A DNA stretch of 10,881 nt from Verrucomicrobiales bacterium (GTDB lineage Bacteria; Verrucomicrobiota; Verrucomicrobiia; Limisphaerales; UBA1100): NCBI GenBank assembly GCA_003517285.1, contig DPAW01000241.1, positions 669-11,549 of the forward strand. Reading direction: 5' to 3'. Positions 1 through 7,036 of the stretch are shown here, in pieces (the stretch's first letter is position 1; each line of letters begins with the position of its first letter). A program made the translations under genes and the position numbers. Below the pieces are notes generated by a model. It did no database searches and had not been told where the DNA came from. It saw nothing but the letters and a program-made list of their open reading frames with translations.

Positions 1-696
1 ATCGATGTCGTAGTATTCCCAAAATAGCTCGGGCAAGAGACGCTTGTTCTGCAACGCATCCAGACCCATTTTTTGAATCTTGAGGGCATAGTCCATGTCC
101 AGCTCCTGATTAAGGAACATTTTCACGAACCCGGTGGTGTACATGTCCAAATCGCCATCGCCATCCACATCGGCAAATGATGTGGAAACCGTGCCACCTC
201 GAGGATTGTAAATCCATCCGACCTTGAGGTTTTCAATGAAACGACCCTTGCCATCATTGAGATACATGAAATTCCGACCATCGAGCAGTGAAGTCAGCGC
301 CAGATCCAAATCGCCGTCGCCATCCACATCCACCAACACCGCTCCGCTGAGCCGCCAGCCGCGACAGGCAACGCCGGCCGATTCAGCCACGTCCTCAAAT
401 TTCCAATTCCCACGGTTCAGGTACAACGCATTGGCCTCTTCCATGCCGCACACGAAGAGATCCACGAGGCCATCGCCATTCACATCGCCGGCCGCCAAGC
501 CAGAATGGCCGGTCTCCCGAATTGGCACATTCTCAAGCGGTCGATAAATGCCCTTGGGCGACAATCCTGTTTGCTGTGGGGTGAGGCGGAGATATCCCGT
601 GCGCCCTTCGGTTGGCACAGGCAAGGATTTCTCCTCCACCTGCGCGGCGATGAGGGCCGTGTGTAAAATCAATCCGAAAACCCAAACCGTTTTCAT
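1..696 (-). CDS. FG-GAP/VCBS repeat exported protein, CRTAC1-like (partial, C-terminus beyond left edge)
   Basis: Reading the minus strand from the ATG at 696 gives 232 open codons that run off the window. The first ~19 residues (MKTVWVFGLILHTALIAAQ) are a typical Sec signal peptide, so the product is exported. Three calcium-binding-type FG-GAP/VCBS loops follow: DVNGDGLVD (residues 71-79), DVDGDGDLD (123-131) and DVDGDGDLD (176-184). Linkers such as LYLNRGNWKFEDVAESAGV (91-109) are characteristic of the CRTAC1/ASPIC-UnbV class of PVC and marine bacteria. These repeats build a beta-propeller that usually serves binding or adhesion; no catalytic function can be assigned. Whether an ASPIC/UnbV domain follows cannot be seen. 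The gene is divergent from the one at 769, with 72 bases between the start codons. A TACAAT hexamer at 703-708 (minus) is too close to the ATG to be a convincing promoter unless the mRNA is leaderless. The family call is secure and the exact role is unknown. Confidence 0.9.
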   Translation of the reverse strand, partial: MKTVWVFGLILHTALIAAQVEEKSLPVPTEGRTGYLRLTPQQTGLSPKGIYRPLENVPIRETGHSGLAAGDVNGDGLVDLFVCGMEEANALYLNRGNWKFEDVAESAGVACRGWRLSGAVLVDVDGDGDLDLALTSLLDGRNFMYLNDGKGRFIENLKVGWIYNPRGGTVSTSFADVDGDGDLDMYTTGFVKMFLNQELDMDYALKIQKMGLDALQNKRLLPELFWEYYDID

Positions 697-768
697 GTGC
701 GAATTGTAGAGACCTCTCGCCATGAGCAAAAGCTTTCTTCGAGGCATGGAATCTGGTAGTTCCCCCAC

Positions 769-2049
769 ATGGACGACACGACCCGCTCTTCCGGCAAGAC
801 GCTCATCTACAAAGGTGTGCTGGCTGTGGTGTTGCTGTTGGTCACATTGATCCTTTTTTTCAAAACCGATCCCGAACCACCCCGCGAACCCCTAATTGAT
901 TGGGGTACGCCAGCGCACGTCGCCGCTGCCATCACCAATGGCACGGACCGGCTGGCAGTTCTCGAATCCTTTCATTCTCTGGATACCTTCGTTGCCGATC
1001 AATGTTTTGCCCCGGTGAAATTGGATTCGCAACAATTTGAAAGCCCCCGAGCGTATCAACTCGCCACCCGGTTCATGGAGGACATGATGGGGTATAATTC
1101 GGCAGAACAACTGGCTGCCTTCATCAATACCGCCAAGGAGATGATCGGAGGACCACAACAGGCTTCACCCCAAGTGATTGAACACTTCAGCCAAATGGCG
1201 GGGAGTCAGACCATCATTAATAGTGAAGGAGACCCCGAAGTTCTCCAGGCCACCTATCAGATCGCCAACCAACGCCTGCAGCAACTGCACTCGCGGGACC
1301 AAATACAACTGATCCGGGAGCTGGCTACCCAAGGGCTGGATGATGCGCTTCGAAAATCCGGCATTCTCGTGACCGACCCCACCGATGTTCCCAGTCAGCA
1401 CGATCAAATCCTCCGTTATTGGGAACTCACCGGCACACGTTATCTGCTTTGCCAAACCGGCAACCAGCATACCAGCAACACGATCCGCACCAAATTCCCC
1501 AATCCATTCCGCCCCGTTTACATCAATGCCCTGAACGCCGTTTTGGATCCAGTGAAGCGCCGTTTTGAAAGCGCCGTTTCATTTGAAGTGGACGCCCGCT
1601 CGGAAGTAACCGGACTGAAACTTCGCACGGCCCCCGAAGGCCCATTAACCCTCGTGGTTTTCAAGGGCGCACTGCCGCGCGTCAAACTCTATGCCGACTG
1701 GCGCTCAGGCCTCACCGCAGAAGCCGCCGCCCAGCTCGTCTATAGCCCTGGCTTTATTCCAGCTCTCCAGGTGGCATTGCACGGCCAATCACTGCCCGCT
1801 CCGGAACATCCCGCACGAACCGAAGATCTGGCTTCCCTCACACTGACTCAACACGATGACGACCACGCGACCCTAACCCTGCCACCCACCGATTTCGCCA
1901 CGGTCTTGCTCATCAACAACACCGTGGATTCCACATGGGAGGCCAGCATTGACGGCAACAACGCCCCCATCCACCGCGCCAACCTAAACGCCGCGGCCTT
2001 GCACCTCCCAGCTTCCGCTACCAAACGCACCATCAAGTTTACCCGCTAA
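769..2049 (+). CDS. single-pass membrane protein with a YfhO-like C-terminal periplasmic domain
   Basis: The product is 426 aa. A short charged N-terminus precedes one strongly hydrophobic segment (residues ~12-31, rich in V, L and F), followed by a proline/acidic linker, which predicts a signal anchor with the rest in the periplasm. Residues ~45-215 are mostly helical and not recognised. Two stretches resemble the extracytoplasmic end of YfhO-type proteins: RYWELTGTRYLL (216-227), like the usual 'lWeLtNvRYll' motif, and the last ~53 residues, containing STWEASIDG and APIHRAN and ending in a TIKF beta strand, like the family's 'pGWkA.vDG...i.rAn...havf.y' ending. YfhO proteins normally carry about 12 membrane helices before this domain; here there is only one. 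No clear Shine-Dalgarno precedes the ATG, but no better start is visible. The YfhO relation is my recognition of short motifs, not an alignment; the coding call itself is strong. Confidence 0.82.
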   Translation: MDDTTRSSGKTLIYKGVLAVVLLLVTLILFFKTDPEPPREPLIDWGTPAHVAAAITNGTDRLAVLESFHSLDTFVADQCFAPVKLDSQQFESPRAYQLATRFMEDMMGYNSAEQLAAFINTAKEMIGGPQQASPQVIEHFSQMAGSQTIINSEGDPEVLQATYQIANQRLQQLHSRDQIQLIRELATQGLDDALRKSGILVTDPTDVPSQHDQILRYWELTGTRYLLCQTGNQHTSNTIRTKFPNPFRPVYINALNAVLDPVKRRFESAVSFEVDARSEVTGLKLRTAPEGPLTLVVFKGALPRVKLYADWRSGLTAEAAAQLVYSPGFIPALQVALHGQSLPAPEHPARTEDLASLTLTQHDDDHATLTLPPTDFATVLLINNTVDSTWEASIDGNNAPIHRANLNAAALHLPASATKRTIKFTR

Positions 2050-2070
2050 AATACCGGCTCGCCAATGGGC

Positions 2071-2098
2071 TTGCCAATCAGTGGTTAACCTCTAGAAT
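2071..2098 (+). promoter_or_regulatory. predicted sigma-70-type promoter for the DUF1501 gene
   Basis: TTGCCA (2071-2076, five of six matches to the -35 consensus) and TAGAAT (2093-2098, five of six matches to the -10 consensus) are separated by 16 bases. They lie in the 81-base gap after the YfhO-like gene. A transcript would start at about 2104-2107, leaving a ~25-base leader. Predicted from sequence only; the primary sigma factor consensus of this organism is assumed to be the standard one. Confidence 0.45.
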
Positions 2099-2104
2099 AA
2101 AAGG

Positions 2105-2119
2105 GACGTTTTAAACGTC
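2105..2119. repeat. short perfect inverted repeat at the predicted transcription start of the DUF1501 gene
   Basis: GACGTTT (2105-2111) and AAACGTC (2113-2119) are exact reverse complements around one T. It sits 7 bases after the predicted -10 box and 12 bases before the ATG at 2131. As DNA it could be a dimeric regulator site. As RNA it could form only a small hairpin (about 6 bp with a 3-base loop). No U-tract follows, so it is not a terminator. Confidence 0.4.
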
Positions 2120-2130
2120 TATTCCTGCAG

Positions 2131-3558
2131 ATGCATAGTATGAATCCCCACCTGTTTTCGCGCCGCAGCGCCCTGCAATCCATGGCCTGTGGCTTTGGTG
2201 CGATGGCCGCGGGCGCGATGGCGCATCGGGTGGCGGCGGCGGATAATCCGCTGGCCCCCAAGCTGGTGCATCATGCGCCCAAGGCAAAGCGCGTGATTTT
2301 TCTCTTCATGGCCGGTGGCGTGAGCCATGTGGATTCGTTCGACTACAAGCAGAAGCTGTTTGATGACGACGGCAAGATGGTACGCTTCGATGATGCCCGG
2401 ACGCTGGCCAAGACGCGCAAGATCGTAGAACACCGCGTCAAGAAGCCACTATGGGATTTCCAGAATTACGGCCAATGCGGCCAGCCGGTTAGCGAACTGT
2501 TCCCGCATATGGCCCAGCATGTGGATGATCTCTGCCTGCTCAAGGGCATGCACACTGAAGGCGTGGCACACGGCCCGAGCACGCTGTTCATGCACTCGGG
2601 CACGATCAATCTCATTCGCCCGAGCATGGGAGCGTGGGTCAATTACGGACTCGGCACCGAGAATGAAAATCTGCCGGGCTTCGTGAGCATCGGCCCCTCG
2701 ATGGGCAATGGCGGTCCGCGCAATTACAGCAACGCCTTTTTACCTGCAGCCTATCAGGGCACCCCACTGGGCCGCGCCGGCATTCCGGCCAAGGATGCCA
2801 CGATCAAAAATATCACGGCATCCAGCACGGATCCCAAGGCTCAGGCCCGACAGTTTGACCTGTTGCGCGCCATCAACGCCGAACAAGCCAAACGCCGCCC
2901 CGGCGATGACGAACTTGATGCGGTGATCGGCTCCTTCGAGCTGGCGTGGCGCATGCAAAACAACGCGCCGGAGATTCTCGATCTGGCTGATGAAGATTCC
3001 AAGACGCTGGAGATGTACGGGATCAACAAGCAGCCGACCGATAACTTTGGCCGTTACTGCCTGATGGCCCGGCGCCTGAGCGAAGCCGGGGTGCGCTACA
3101 TTCAGGTAAATTACACCGACAACGGTAACAATCCCTCGTGGGATCAGCACTCCAACATGCCCAAGCACATGGAACACGCTAAGGCCACCGACCAGCCGGT
3201 CGGCGCGTTGCTGACCGACCTCAAGCAGCGCGGGTTGCTGGATGATACCATCGTCTGGTGGGGCAGCGAATTTGGCCGCACGCCGTACGCCCAGAATAAG
3301 GGTACCGGCCGCGACCATAACCCCGATGGCTTCACCGTGTGCCTTGCCGGCGGCGGTTTCAAGAAGGGGTTTGCTTACGGTGGCACTGACGAATACGGCC
3401 ACCACGCCGTGGACGGCAAAGTGCACATGCACGACCTGCACGCCACCATCCTGCACCAACTCGGCCTTGACCACGAAAAACTCACCTACCGTTACGACGG
3501 GCGCGATTTCCGACTGACCGATGTACACGGACGTGTGGTGAAAGAAATCCTCGCGTAG
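2131..3558 (+). CDS. DUF1501 family protein, Tat-exported, alkaline-phosphatase-like fold
   Basis: The product is 475 aa, in the usual length range for DUF1501 (PF07394), a family abundant in PVC bacteria and related to the alkaline phosphatase/sulfatase superfamily; its substrate is unknown. The N-terminus has a twin-arginine signal (SRRSAL, residues 10-15, then an alanine/glycine-rich stretch to AAADNP), so export in folded form through Tat is expected. Family landmarks are FLFMAGGVSHVDSFD (57-71, with the first candidate metal-ligand Asp), SWDQH (336-340), WWGSEFGRTP (376-385), GRDHN (393-397) and a His-rich end HMHDLHATILHQLGLD (432-447). All candidate ligands appear intact. A second ATG at 2140 (residue 4) is equally plausible as the start; neither has a clear ribosome site. 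A predicted promoter lies at 2071-2098. The DUF1549/DUF1553 cytochrome-type partner that often accompanies this family is not adjacent here. Confidence 0.95.
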   Translation: MHSMNPHLFSRRSALQSMACGFGAMAAGAMAHRVAAADNPLAPKLVHHAPKAKRVIFLFMAGGVSHVDSFDYKQKLFDDDGKMVRFDDARTLAKTRKIVEHRVKKPLWDFQNYGQCGQPVSELFPHMAQHVDDLCLLKGMHTEGVAHGPSTLFMHSGTINLIRPSMGAWVNYGLGTENENLPGFVSIGPSMGNGGPRNYSNAFLPAAYQGTPLGRAGIPAKDATIKNITASSTDPKAQARQFDLLRAINAEQAKRRPGDDELDAVIGSFELAWRMQNNAPEILDLADEDSKTLEMYGINKQPTDNFGRYCLMARRLSEAGVRYIQVNYTDNGNNPSWDQHSNMPKHMEHAKATDQPVGALLTDLKQRGLLDDTIVWWGSEFGRTPYAQNKGTGRDHNPDGFTVCLAGGGFKKGFAYGGTDEYGHHAVDGKVHMHDLHATILHQLGLDHEKLTYRYDGRDFRLTDVHGRVVKEILA

Positions 3559-3584
3559 TTTTCCGCGCATTCGGATGCGTTTAT

Positions 3585-3643
3585 CCGACCAAACCACTAT
3601 GGTGACGGACGGCACACGTGACATTGGTTTGGTCATTGGTCGG
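3585..3643. repeat. intergenic inverted repeats able to form two competing stems
   Basis: In the 162-base gap between the DUF1501 and DUF1080 genes, GACCAAACCA (3587-3596) is the exact reverse complement of TGGTTTGGTC (3625-3634). The overlapping CCGACCAA (3585-3592) is the exact reverse complement of TTGGTCGG (3636-3643). The left arm can therefore pair with either of two right arms. No run of T follows, so an ordinary intrinsic terminator is unlikely. The rest of the gap (3559-3720) shows no gene. Confidence 0.5.
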
Positions 3644-3679
3644 GCGTTGGACGCAGAAGCGTTGATACGGTAACGCGGC

Positions 3680-3707
3680 TTGTCAAACGCCCCAAGGCCG
3701 CTAAACT
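3680..3707 (+). promoter_or_regulatory. weak candidate promoter for the DUF1080 gene
   Basis: TTGTCA (3680-3685) matches the -35 consensus at five of six positions and TAAACT (3702-3707) matches the -10 consensus at four of six, with a 16-base spacer. The predicted start would be only ~7 bases before the ATG at 3721, giving a very short leader. It is listed because the long gap and the stems at 3585-3643 suggest separate transcription, but support is thin. Confidence 0.25.
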
Positions 3708-3720
3708 TTTCTCCACGCAA

Positions 3721-4770
3721 ATGATGAAAACGACACTGCTTCTCTTTGGCCTCACGCTGAGCCTGAACACCGTTGCCGCTCCAGGTCTGTGGACGAACGC
3801 GAAAGACAAAACGTTGCCTAAGGATTTTAAGATCCAGGGTGAATATATCGGCGACCTTTCATGCGGCTGCGACATTGGCGCGCAGGTGATCGCGCTGGGC
3901 GGCGGCGAGTTTCAACTCGTAGTGTACCCGGGTGGCCTGCCGGGAGACGGCTGGGATCGCGGGGATGACCGGTCGTTGATGACCGGCAAGCTCCAGGGCA
4001 ACAAGGCCGTGTTTGCCGCCGCGATCGGCAAGCGGCGTTACCTGGGTGGCCGTGCGAATGAATTCAGTGCCACCAGCCAATACCCACCTAAGGGCCAGAA
4101 GGAAGGCAAGGCCGTGATTGAAAACGGCAAGCTCACCGGTTCCTACGGCAAGAAAACCTTTGAACTGGAACGTCTTGAACGCAAGAGCCCCTCCCTTGGT
4201 GCCAAGGCACCCAAGGGCGCTATCGTGCTGTTCGACGGCACGGGCAAAGGCGAATGGCAGGGCGGCCGTTTGGACAAGCAGACCAAGCTGCTGAACACCG
4301 ACGGGCGCGACATCCGCACCGCGCGCAAATTTCAAAATTACACCATGCACGTGGAGTTCCTGCTACCCTTCAAGCCCGCCGCGCGCGGACAGGGACGGGG
4401 CAACAGCGGCTTTTATCAGGTGGACCATTACGAGGTCCAGATCCTAGATTCGTTTGGGTTGGAAGGGAAAAACAACGAGTGCGGTGGCGTCTACACCAAG
4501 GCCGATCCGATCGTGAACATGTGCCTGCCGCCGCTCCAGTGGCAAACCTACGACGTGGAGTTCACCAATGCCGTGATGAAGGACGGCAAGAAAATTAAAA
4601 ACGCCCGCATGACACTGAAGCATAACGGTGTGGTGATCCACAAGGATTTGGAGATCAATGGCAAGACTGGTGGATCACGGCGCGACCCCGAAGGCACGCC
4701 CGGCCCGATCAAGCTGCAAGGCCACGGCAATCCGCTCCAATTCCGCAACGTGTGGATCGTGGAGAATTAA
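3721..4770 (+). CDS. DUF1080 (3-keto-disaccharide hydrolase-like) exported protein with N-terminal extra domain
   Basis: The product is 349 aa. It begins with a Sec signal peptide (residues 1-20, ending NTVAA); ATGs at 3721 and 3724 are equivalent starts. Residues ~34-155 form an extra domain seen in PVC members (FKIQGEYIG, then AQVIALGGGEFQLVVYPGGLPGDGWD at 54-79). Residues ~166-349 are the DUF1080/PF06439 concanavalin-like beta-sandwich: IVLFDGTGKGEW (168-179), NSGFYQVDHYEVQILDSFG (228-246), CGGVYTK (254-260), LQWQTYDVEF (272-281) and the closing KLQGHGNPLQFRNVWI (331-346). Some family members hydrolyse 3-keto-glycosides, and others are probably only carbohydrate-binding, so activity here is inferred. 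The extra domain has an SCGC motif at 47-50. A strong hairpin terminator follows at 4795-4827, so this gene probably ends its transcription unit. Confidence 0.94.
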   Translation: MMKTTLLLFGLTLSLNTVAAPGLWTNAKDKTLPKDFKIQGEYIGDLSCGCDIGAQVIALGGGEFQLVVYPGGLPGDGWDRGDDRSLMTGKLQGNKAVFAAAIGKRRYLGGRANEFSATSQYPPKGQKEGKAVIENGKLTGSYGKKTFELERLERKSPSLGAKAPKGAIVLFDGTGKGEWQGGRLDKQTKLLNTDGRDIRTARKFQNYTMHVEFLLPFKPAARGQGRGNSGFYQVDHYEVQILDSFGLEGKNNECGGVYTKADPIVNMCLPPLQWQTYDVEFTNAVMKDGKKIKNARMTLKHNGVVIHKDLEINGKTGGSRRDPEGTPGPIKLQGHGNPLQFRNVWIVEN

Positions 4771-4794
4771 TAATCAAATCTCTCTTACTAACGG

Positions 4795-4827
4795 AAGGGG
4801 CGAGCTTATCTCGCCCCTTACCTTTTT
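4795..4827 (+). terminator. intrinsic (rho-independent) terminator after the DUF1080 gene
   Basis: AAGGGGCGAG (4795-4804) and CTCGCCCCTT (4810-4819) form a perfect 10-bp GC-rich stem with a CTTAT loop, followed by ACC and five T (4823-4827). On the minus strand the stem is not followed by T, so it should work only for plus-strand transcription. It starts 24 bases after the DUF1080 stop codon and ends 15 bases before the preferred start of the next gene. Confidence 0.85.
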
Positions 4828-4842
4828 CCAATGGCCTGTCCC

Positions 4843-5535
4843 ATGAACCCACGACTGCTCATCACTCTCGGTCTTCTTAGTATCCTGCTGCATTCGGTAG
4901 GGTGCGCCGGGCTTAGTGGATTCGCGCGGCGCACCGGGCCGGCCTACGAGGCGGAGGTGCAGTCGTGGCAACAGATCATCCAAGAAAAGGGCGGTAACGG
5001 CATGTGGCTGGTGAATCGCGGTTACCGTTTGGGCGATGACATCGTGGCCACCGCCACTGGCTCCTCCTTCCCACACGCCGCCATTCTTGATCATGAAAAC
5101 GAGGTGGTGATCGAGGCGCTTTGGGCTGGCAACGTCGTAACCCCGCTGGACGAATTTATCGCCCTGTCCCATCGCGTGGCTTTAGTGCAGCCGGAGGGCT
5201 GGACGCCGGAAGCCGGCGATGCCGCCCTGGCGAAGGCACGGTCGCAATTGGGCAAAAAATACGATTTCGCCGGCATCCTTGGCCTGCCCGGTTCCAATCG
5301 CTGGTACTGCAGTGAACTAGCCACATGGTGCTGGGATCGCCCGGCCGATAGACTGGGTCCGTGGTATGTGATTCACCCACGCCGACTACTAAAGATGGGC
5401 ACGGTAATATTTGATTCCGGCTCCCGGGATGGTGTGCCGGATGCGGCTGCATCTAGCGCGGCGGCTCCAGCACTGCCGGCTGAATCTGTTCCAGCTCCCG
5501 CACCGCCCTTTTATATTCCGCCCGCAACCGATTGA
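4843..5535 (+). CDS. putative lipoprotein with YiiX/YaeF-like permuted papain (NlpC/P60-related) fold
   Basis: The product is 230 aa from the ATG at 4843. A 12-base-longer start at 4831 exists but almost touches the terminator T-tract and adds MACP before the signal peptide. The leader ends LLHSVGC (Cys21), a plausible but non-ideal lipobox with Ser at -3. The core fits the circularly permuted papain-like amidases of the YiiX/YaeF type: GYRLGDDIVA (60-69) as the usual 'GDil' start, FPHAAIL (76-82, candidate catalytic His78), VVIEAL (88-93, Glu91), then LGKKYDFAGILG (136-147) and RWYCSELATWCW (153-164, candidate nucleophile Cys156). Relatives act on cell-wall peptides, lipids or amide bonds; the substrate is not predictable. 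The last ~33 residues are an Ala/Pro-rich tail, most of it coded in the 83 bases that overlap the convergent gene ending at 5453. Fold call fairly sure; lipidation moderately so. Confidence 0.83.
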   Translation: MNPRLLITLGLLSILLHSVGCAGLSGFARRTGPAYEAEVQSWQQIIQEKGGNGMWLVNRGYRLGDDIVATATGSSFPHAAILDHENEVVIEALWAGNVVTPLDEFIALSHRVALVQPEGWTPEAGDAALAKARSQLGKKYDFAGILGLPGSNRWYCSELATWCWDRPADRLGPWYVIHPRRLLKMGTVIFDSGSRDGVPDAAASSAAAPALPAESVPAPAPPFYIPPATD

Positions 5536-6994
5536 GAACGGTGTACTGTTCGAAGTATTTCTTATTTGCCGCGCTCCACGCGTTAGCACCCTTGCGTTGC
5601 TTGTCCAGTGCCGCTTCCTTGGCGCGATAAGCCGCATCTAGCATCTCTTTAGCGGCCAGTTCCTGATCCTTGGCGGGTTGGATTGTTTTTTGAAATGCCG
5701 CCACCTTCTTCTGCTCTTCCGCCAGCCGTTGTTCCGAGCGCTGCAACTGCCGCTTTGATTGATCCACCTTGCGGCGCGCGGCATCATGCCGGCCTTTTGC
5801 GGCGTTGCGTTGGTTATCGGCGGCATCGGCTAGGGCTTTCGCCGCGTCCTTCAACCGTGTGTCCTCCTGTTTCACCTGTCTTGTCCAACGATCCATCTCA
5901 GCCTGCACGCGGCGGACGGCGGCCTGTTTTTGGCGCAGTTGATTGGCTTTCGTACGGGCGATTGATTTAACGCGAAGATAATCGCTGTTGCGCTGGGACC
6001 ACACCTGCCGCAACTGATCGTACTCGCGCCGGGCAGCGTCGTAGGCGGCCTTTATACCGTTACGTTCTTCATCCCCCATTAGCTCTCTCTCAACCTTGCG
6101 CAGCTTGGCCTGGGCCAGGTTCACGGCGGGTTCTTTGCGGGCCACTAGCTCTCGTAGCTCAAGCATGCGGGGGACATAGGCGACGGGGGTCAGCAGCACG
6201 ATTTTTTCTTCAGGGTTAGCCTGATCAATTCGGCTCCACGCCAGCGTCACTATATCGGCAGCATTGCCGCGTCGGAGCTGCACCAGATCCGCTTGCGGAA
6301 TGCCGTACTGACGCAGCGGCGGTTGACTGATCTCCACGCCGTCGGGCGTCAGCGAAACGGACTTCGCCAAGATCACTGAGCCATTTCGCGTACGTACGGT
6401 GTAGGCGGCCGGGTCAATCTTGGGCGGACGAATCCAAAGCGCTTCGGCTTCGGTCCCCACAGCGAATGATTTGCGACCAAACAAAACCGACTCGAGTTCC
6501 ACCCGGCCATCCTTCAAGCCCAGCAGGCGACCTTCAAAAAAATCGCCCCCCTTCAGCAAAACACCAGTGTTTCGGGATCGCAGAACATCAATTTGGCGGT
6601 AGTCCATAGCGGTGAAAAACACGGCAGCGGTATTGCCGATACTGAGGAAAAATTGAGGCGGCTGATTTTCTATACTCACCTTTGTGTCGTCGATGGCGGT
6701 CACGCGACCCGCAATGAGCGTGCCATTCAAGCTCATGGCACTCGGCTGGCCCACGACCATAAGGTCGGCGGTAAGCCGGGCCTGTTCATTCTTTGGAGCC
6801 GCCGTTTCCTTCAGGTCGCGAGTGGCTTCGCGCAGATCCTTGAGCTGCACGAAAGTCGTGCCGATTTGGATCCCGTCCGCCCGCAGGGTTAGGGCACCTT
6901 CAAGGCGCTGCCCGGTCTGAGTAAGCACGGTATCGGCCAGGGCCGGCAGAACGGCTACCAGCCAAATTACGGTAATGGCAGTGAGTTGTTTCAC
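5453..6994 (-). CDS. exported protein with LSm-like beta repeats and long C-terminal coiled coil
   Basis: The product is 513 aa from a GTG at 6994, preferred because it gives a clean Sec signal peptide (MKQLTAITVIWLVAVLPALA). A TTG at 7012 would add six residues; no ATG is available. Residues ~22-245 contain three to four related beta units of the form 'V.L..G..l.G.l..l.dG.v.l......-f.v....v..L': for example VLTQTGQRLEGALTLRADG (23-41), VLLKGGDFFEGRLLGLKDG (145-163) and VRTRNGSVILAKSVSLTPDG (200-219), the last unit ending VQLRRG. The layout is like the small LSm/SH3-like barrels common in PVC exported proteins. Residues ~280-505 are an almost uninterrupted, charged, Ala/Gln/Arg/Lys-rich coiled coil. 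No catalytic motif is seen; a structural or scaffold role in the periplasm is an inference. It lies 42 bases after slyX on the same strand and overlaps the convergent lipoprotein gene. Confidence 0.88.
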   Translation of the reverse strand: MKQLTAITVIWLVAVLPALADTVLTQTGQRLEGALTLRADGIQIGTTFVQLKDLREATRDLKETAAPKNEQARLTADLMVVGQPSAMSLNGTLIAGRVTAIDDTKVSIENQPPQFFLSIGNTAAVFFTAMDYRQIDVLRSRNTGVLLKGGDFFEGRLLGLKDGRVELESVLFGRKSFAVGTEAEALWIRPPKIDPAAYTVRTRNGSVILAKSVSLTPDGVEISQPPLRQYGIPQADLVQLRRGNAADIVTLAWSRIDQANPEEKIVLLTPVAYVPRMLELRELVARKEPAVNLAQAKLRKVERELMGDEERNGIKAAYDAARREYDQLRQVWSQRNSDYLRVKSIARTKANQLRQKQAAVRRVQAEMDRWTRQVKQEDTRLKDAAKALADAADNQRNAAKGRHDAARRKVDQSKRQLQRSEQRLAEEQKKVAAFQKTIQPAKDQELAAKEMLDAAYRAKEAALDKQRKGANAWSAANKKYFEQYTVLNRLRAEYKRAVRELEQIQPAVLEPPR

Positions 6995-7036
6995 AGGGCG
7001 AGACGCTACCAAAATCAGGCGAAAAAGAAAATATGT

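Noticed and set aside
224..547. 107-codon plus-strand open frame, Ser/Pro-rich
   Set aside because: It lies antisense to the FG-GAP repeat gene; the minus strand shows clear DxDGDGD motifs and a signal peptide, so the plus frame is a shadow.
703..732. TACAAT (703-708, minus) with TTGCTC (727-732, minus) as a promoter for the FG-GAP gene
   Set aside because: The spacing is short, the -35 match is poor (three of six), and the -10 box lies only 6 bases before the ATG, which would require a leaderless transcript.
2740..3720. 326-codon minus-strand open frame antisense to the DUF1501 gene
   Set aside because: It is the mirror of a GC-rich, strongly conserved plus-strand gene. The translation is a low-complexity V/G/A-rich sequence without a recognisable domain, and it covers an intergenic region at its start.
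3859..4350. 163-codon minus-strand open frame inside the DUF1080 gene
   Set aside because: It is antisense to a signal-peptide-bearing conserved gene and is biased towards A, L, G and V as expected for a shadow frame.
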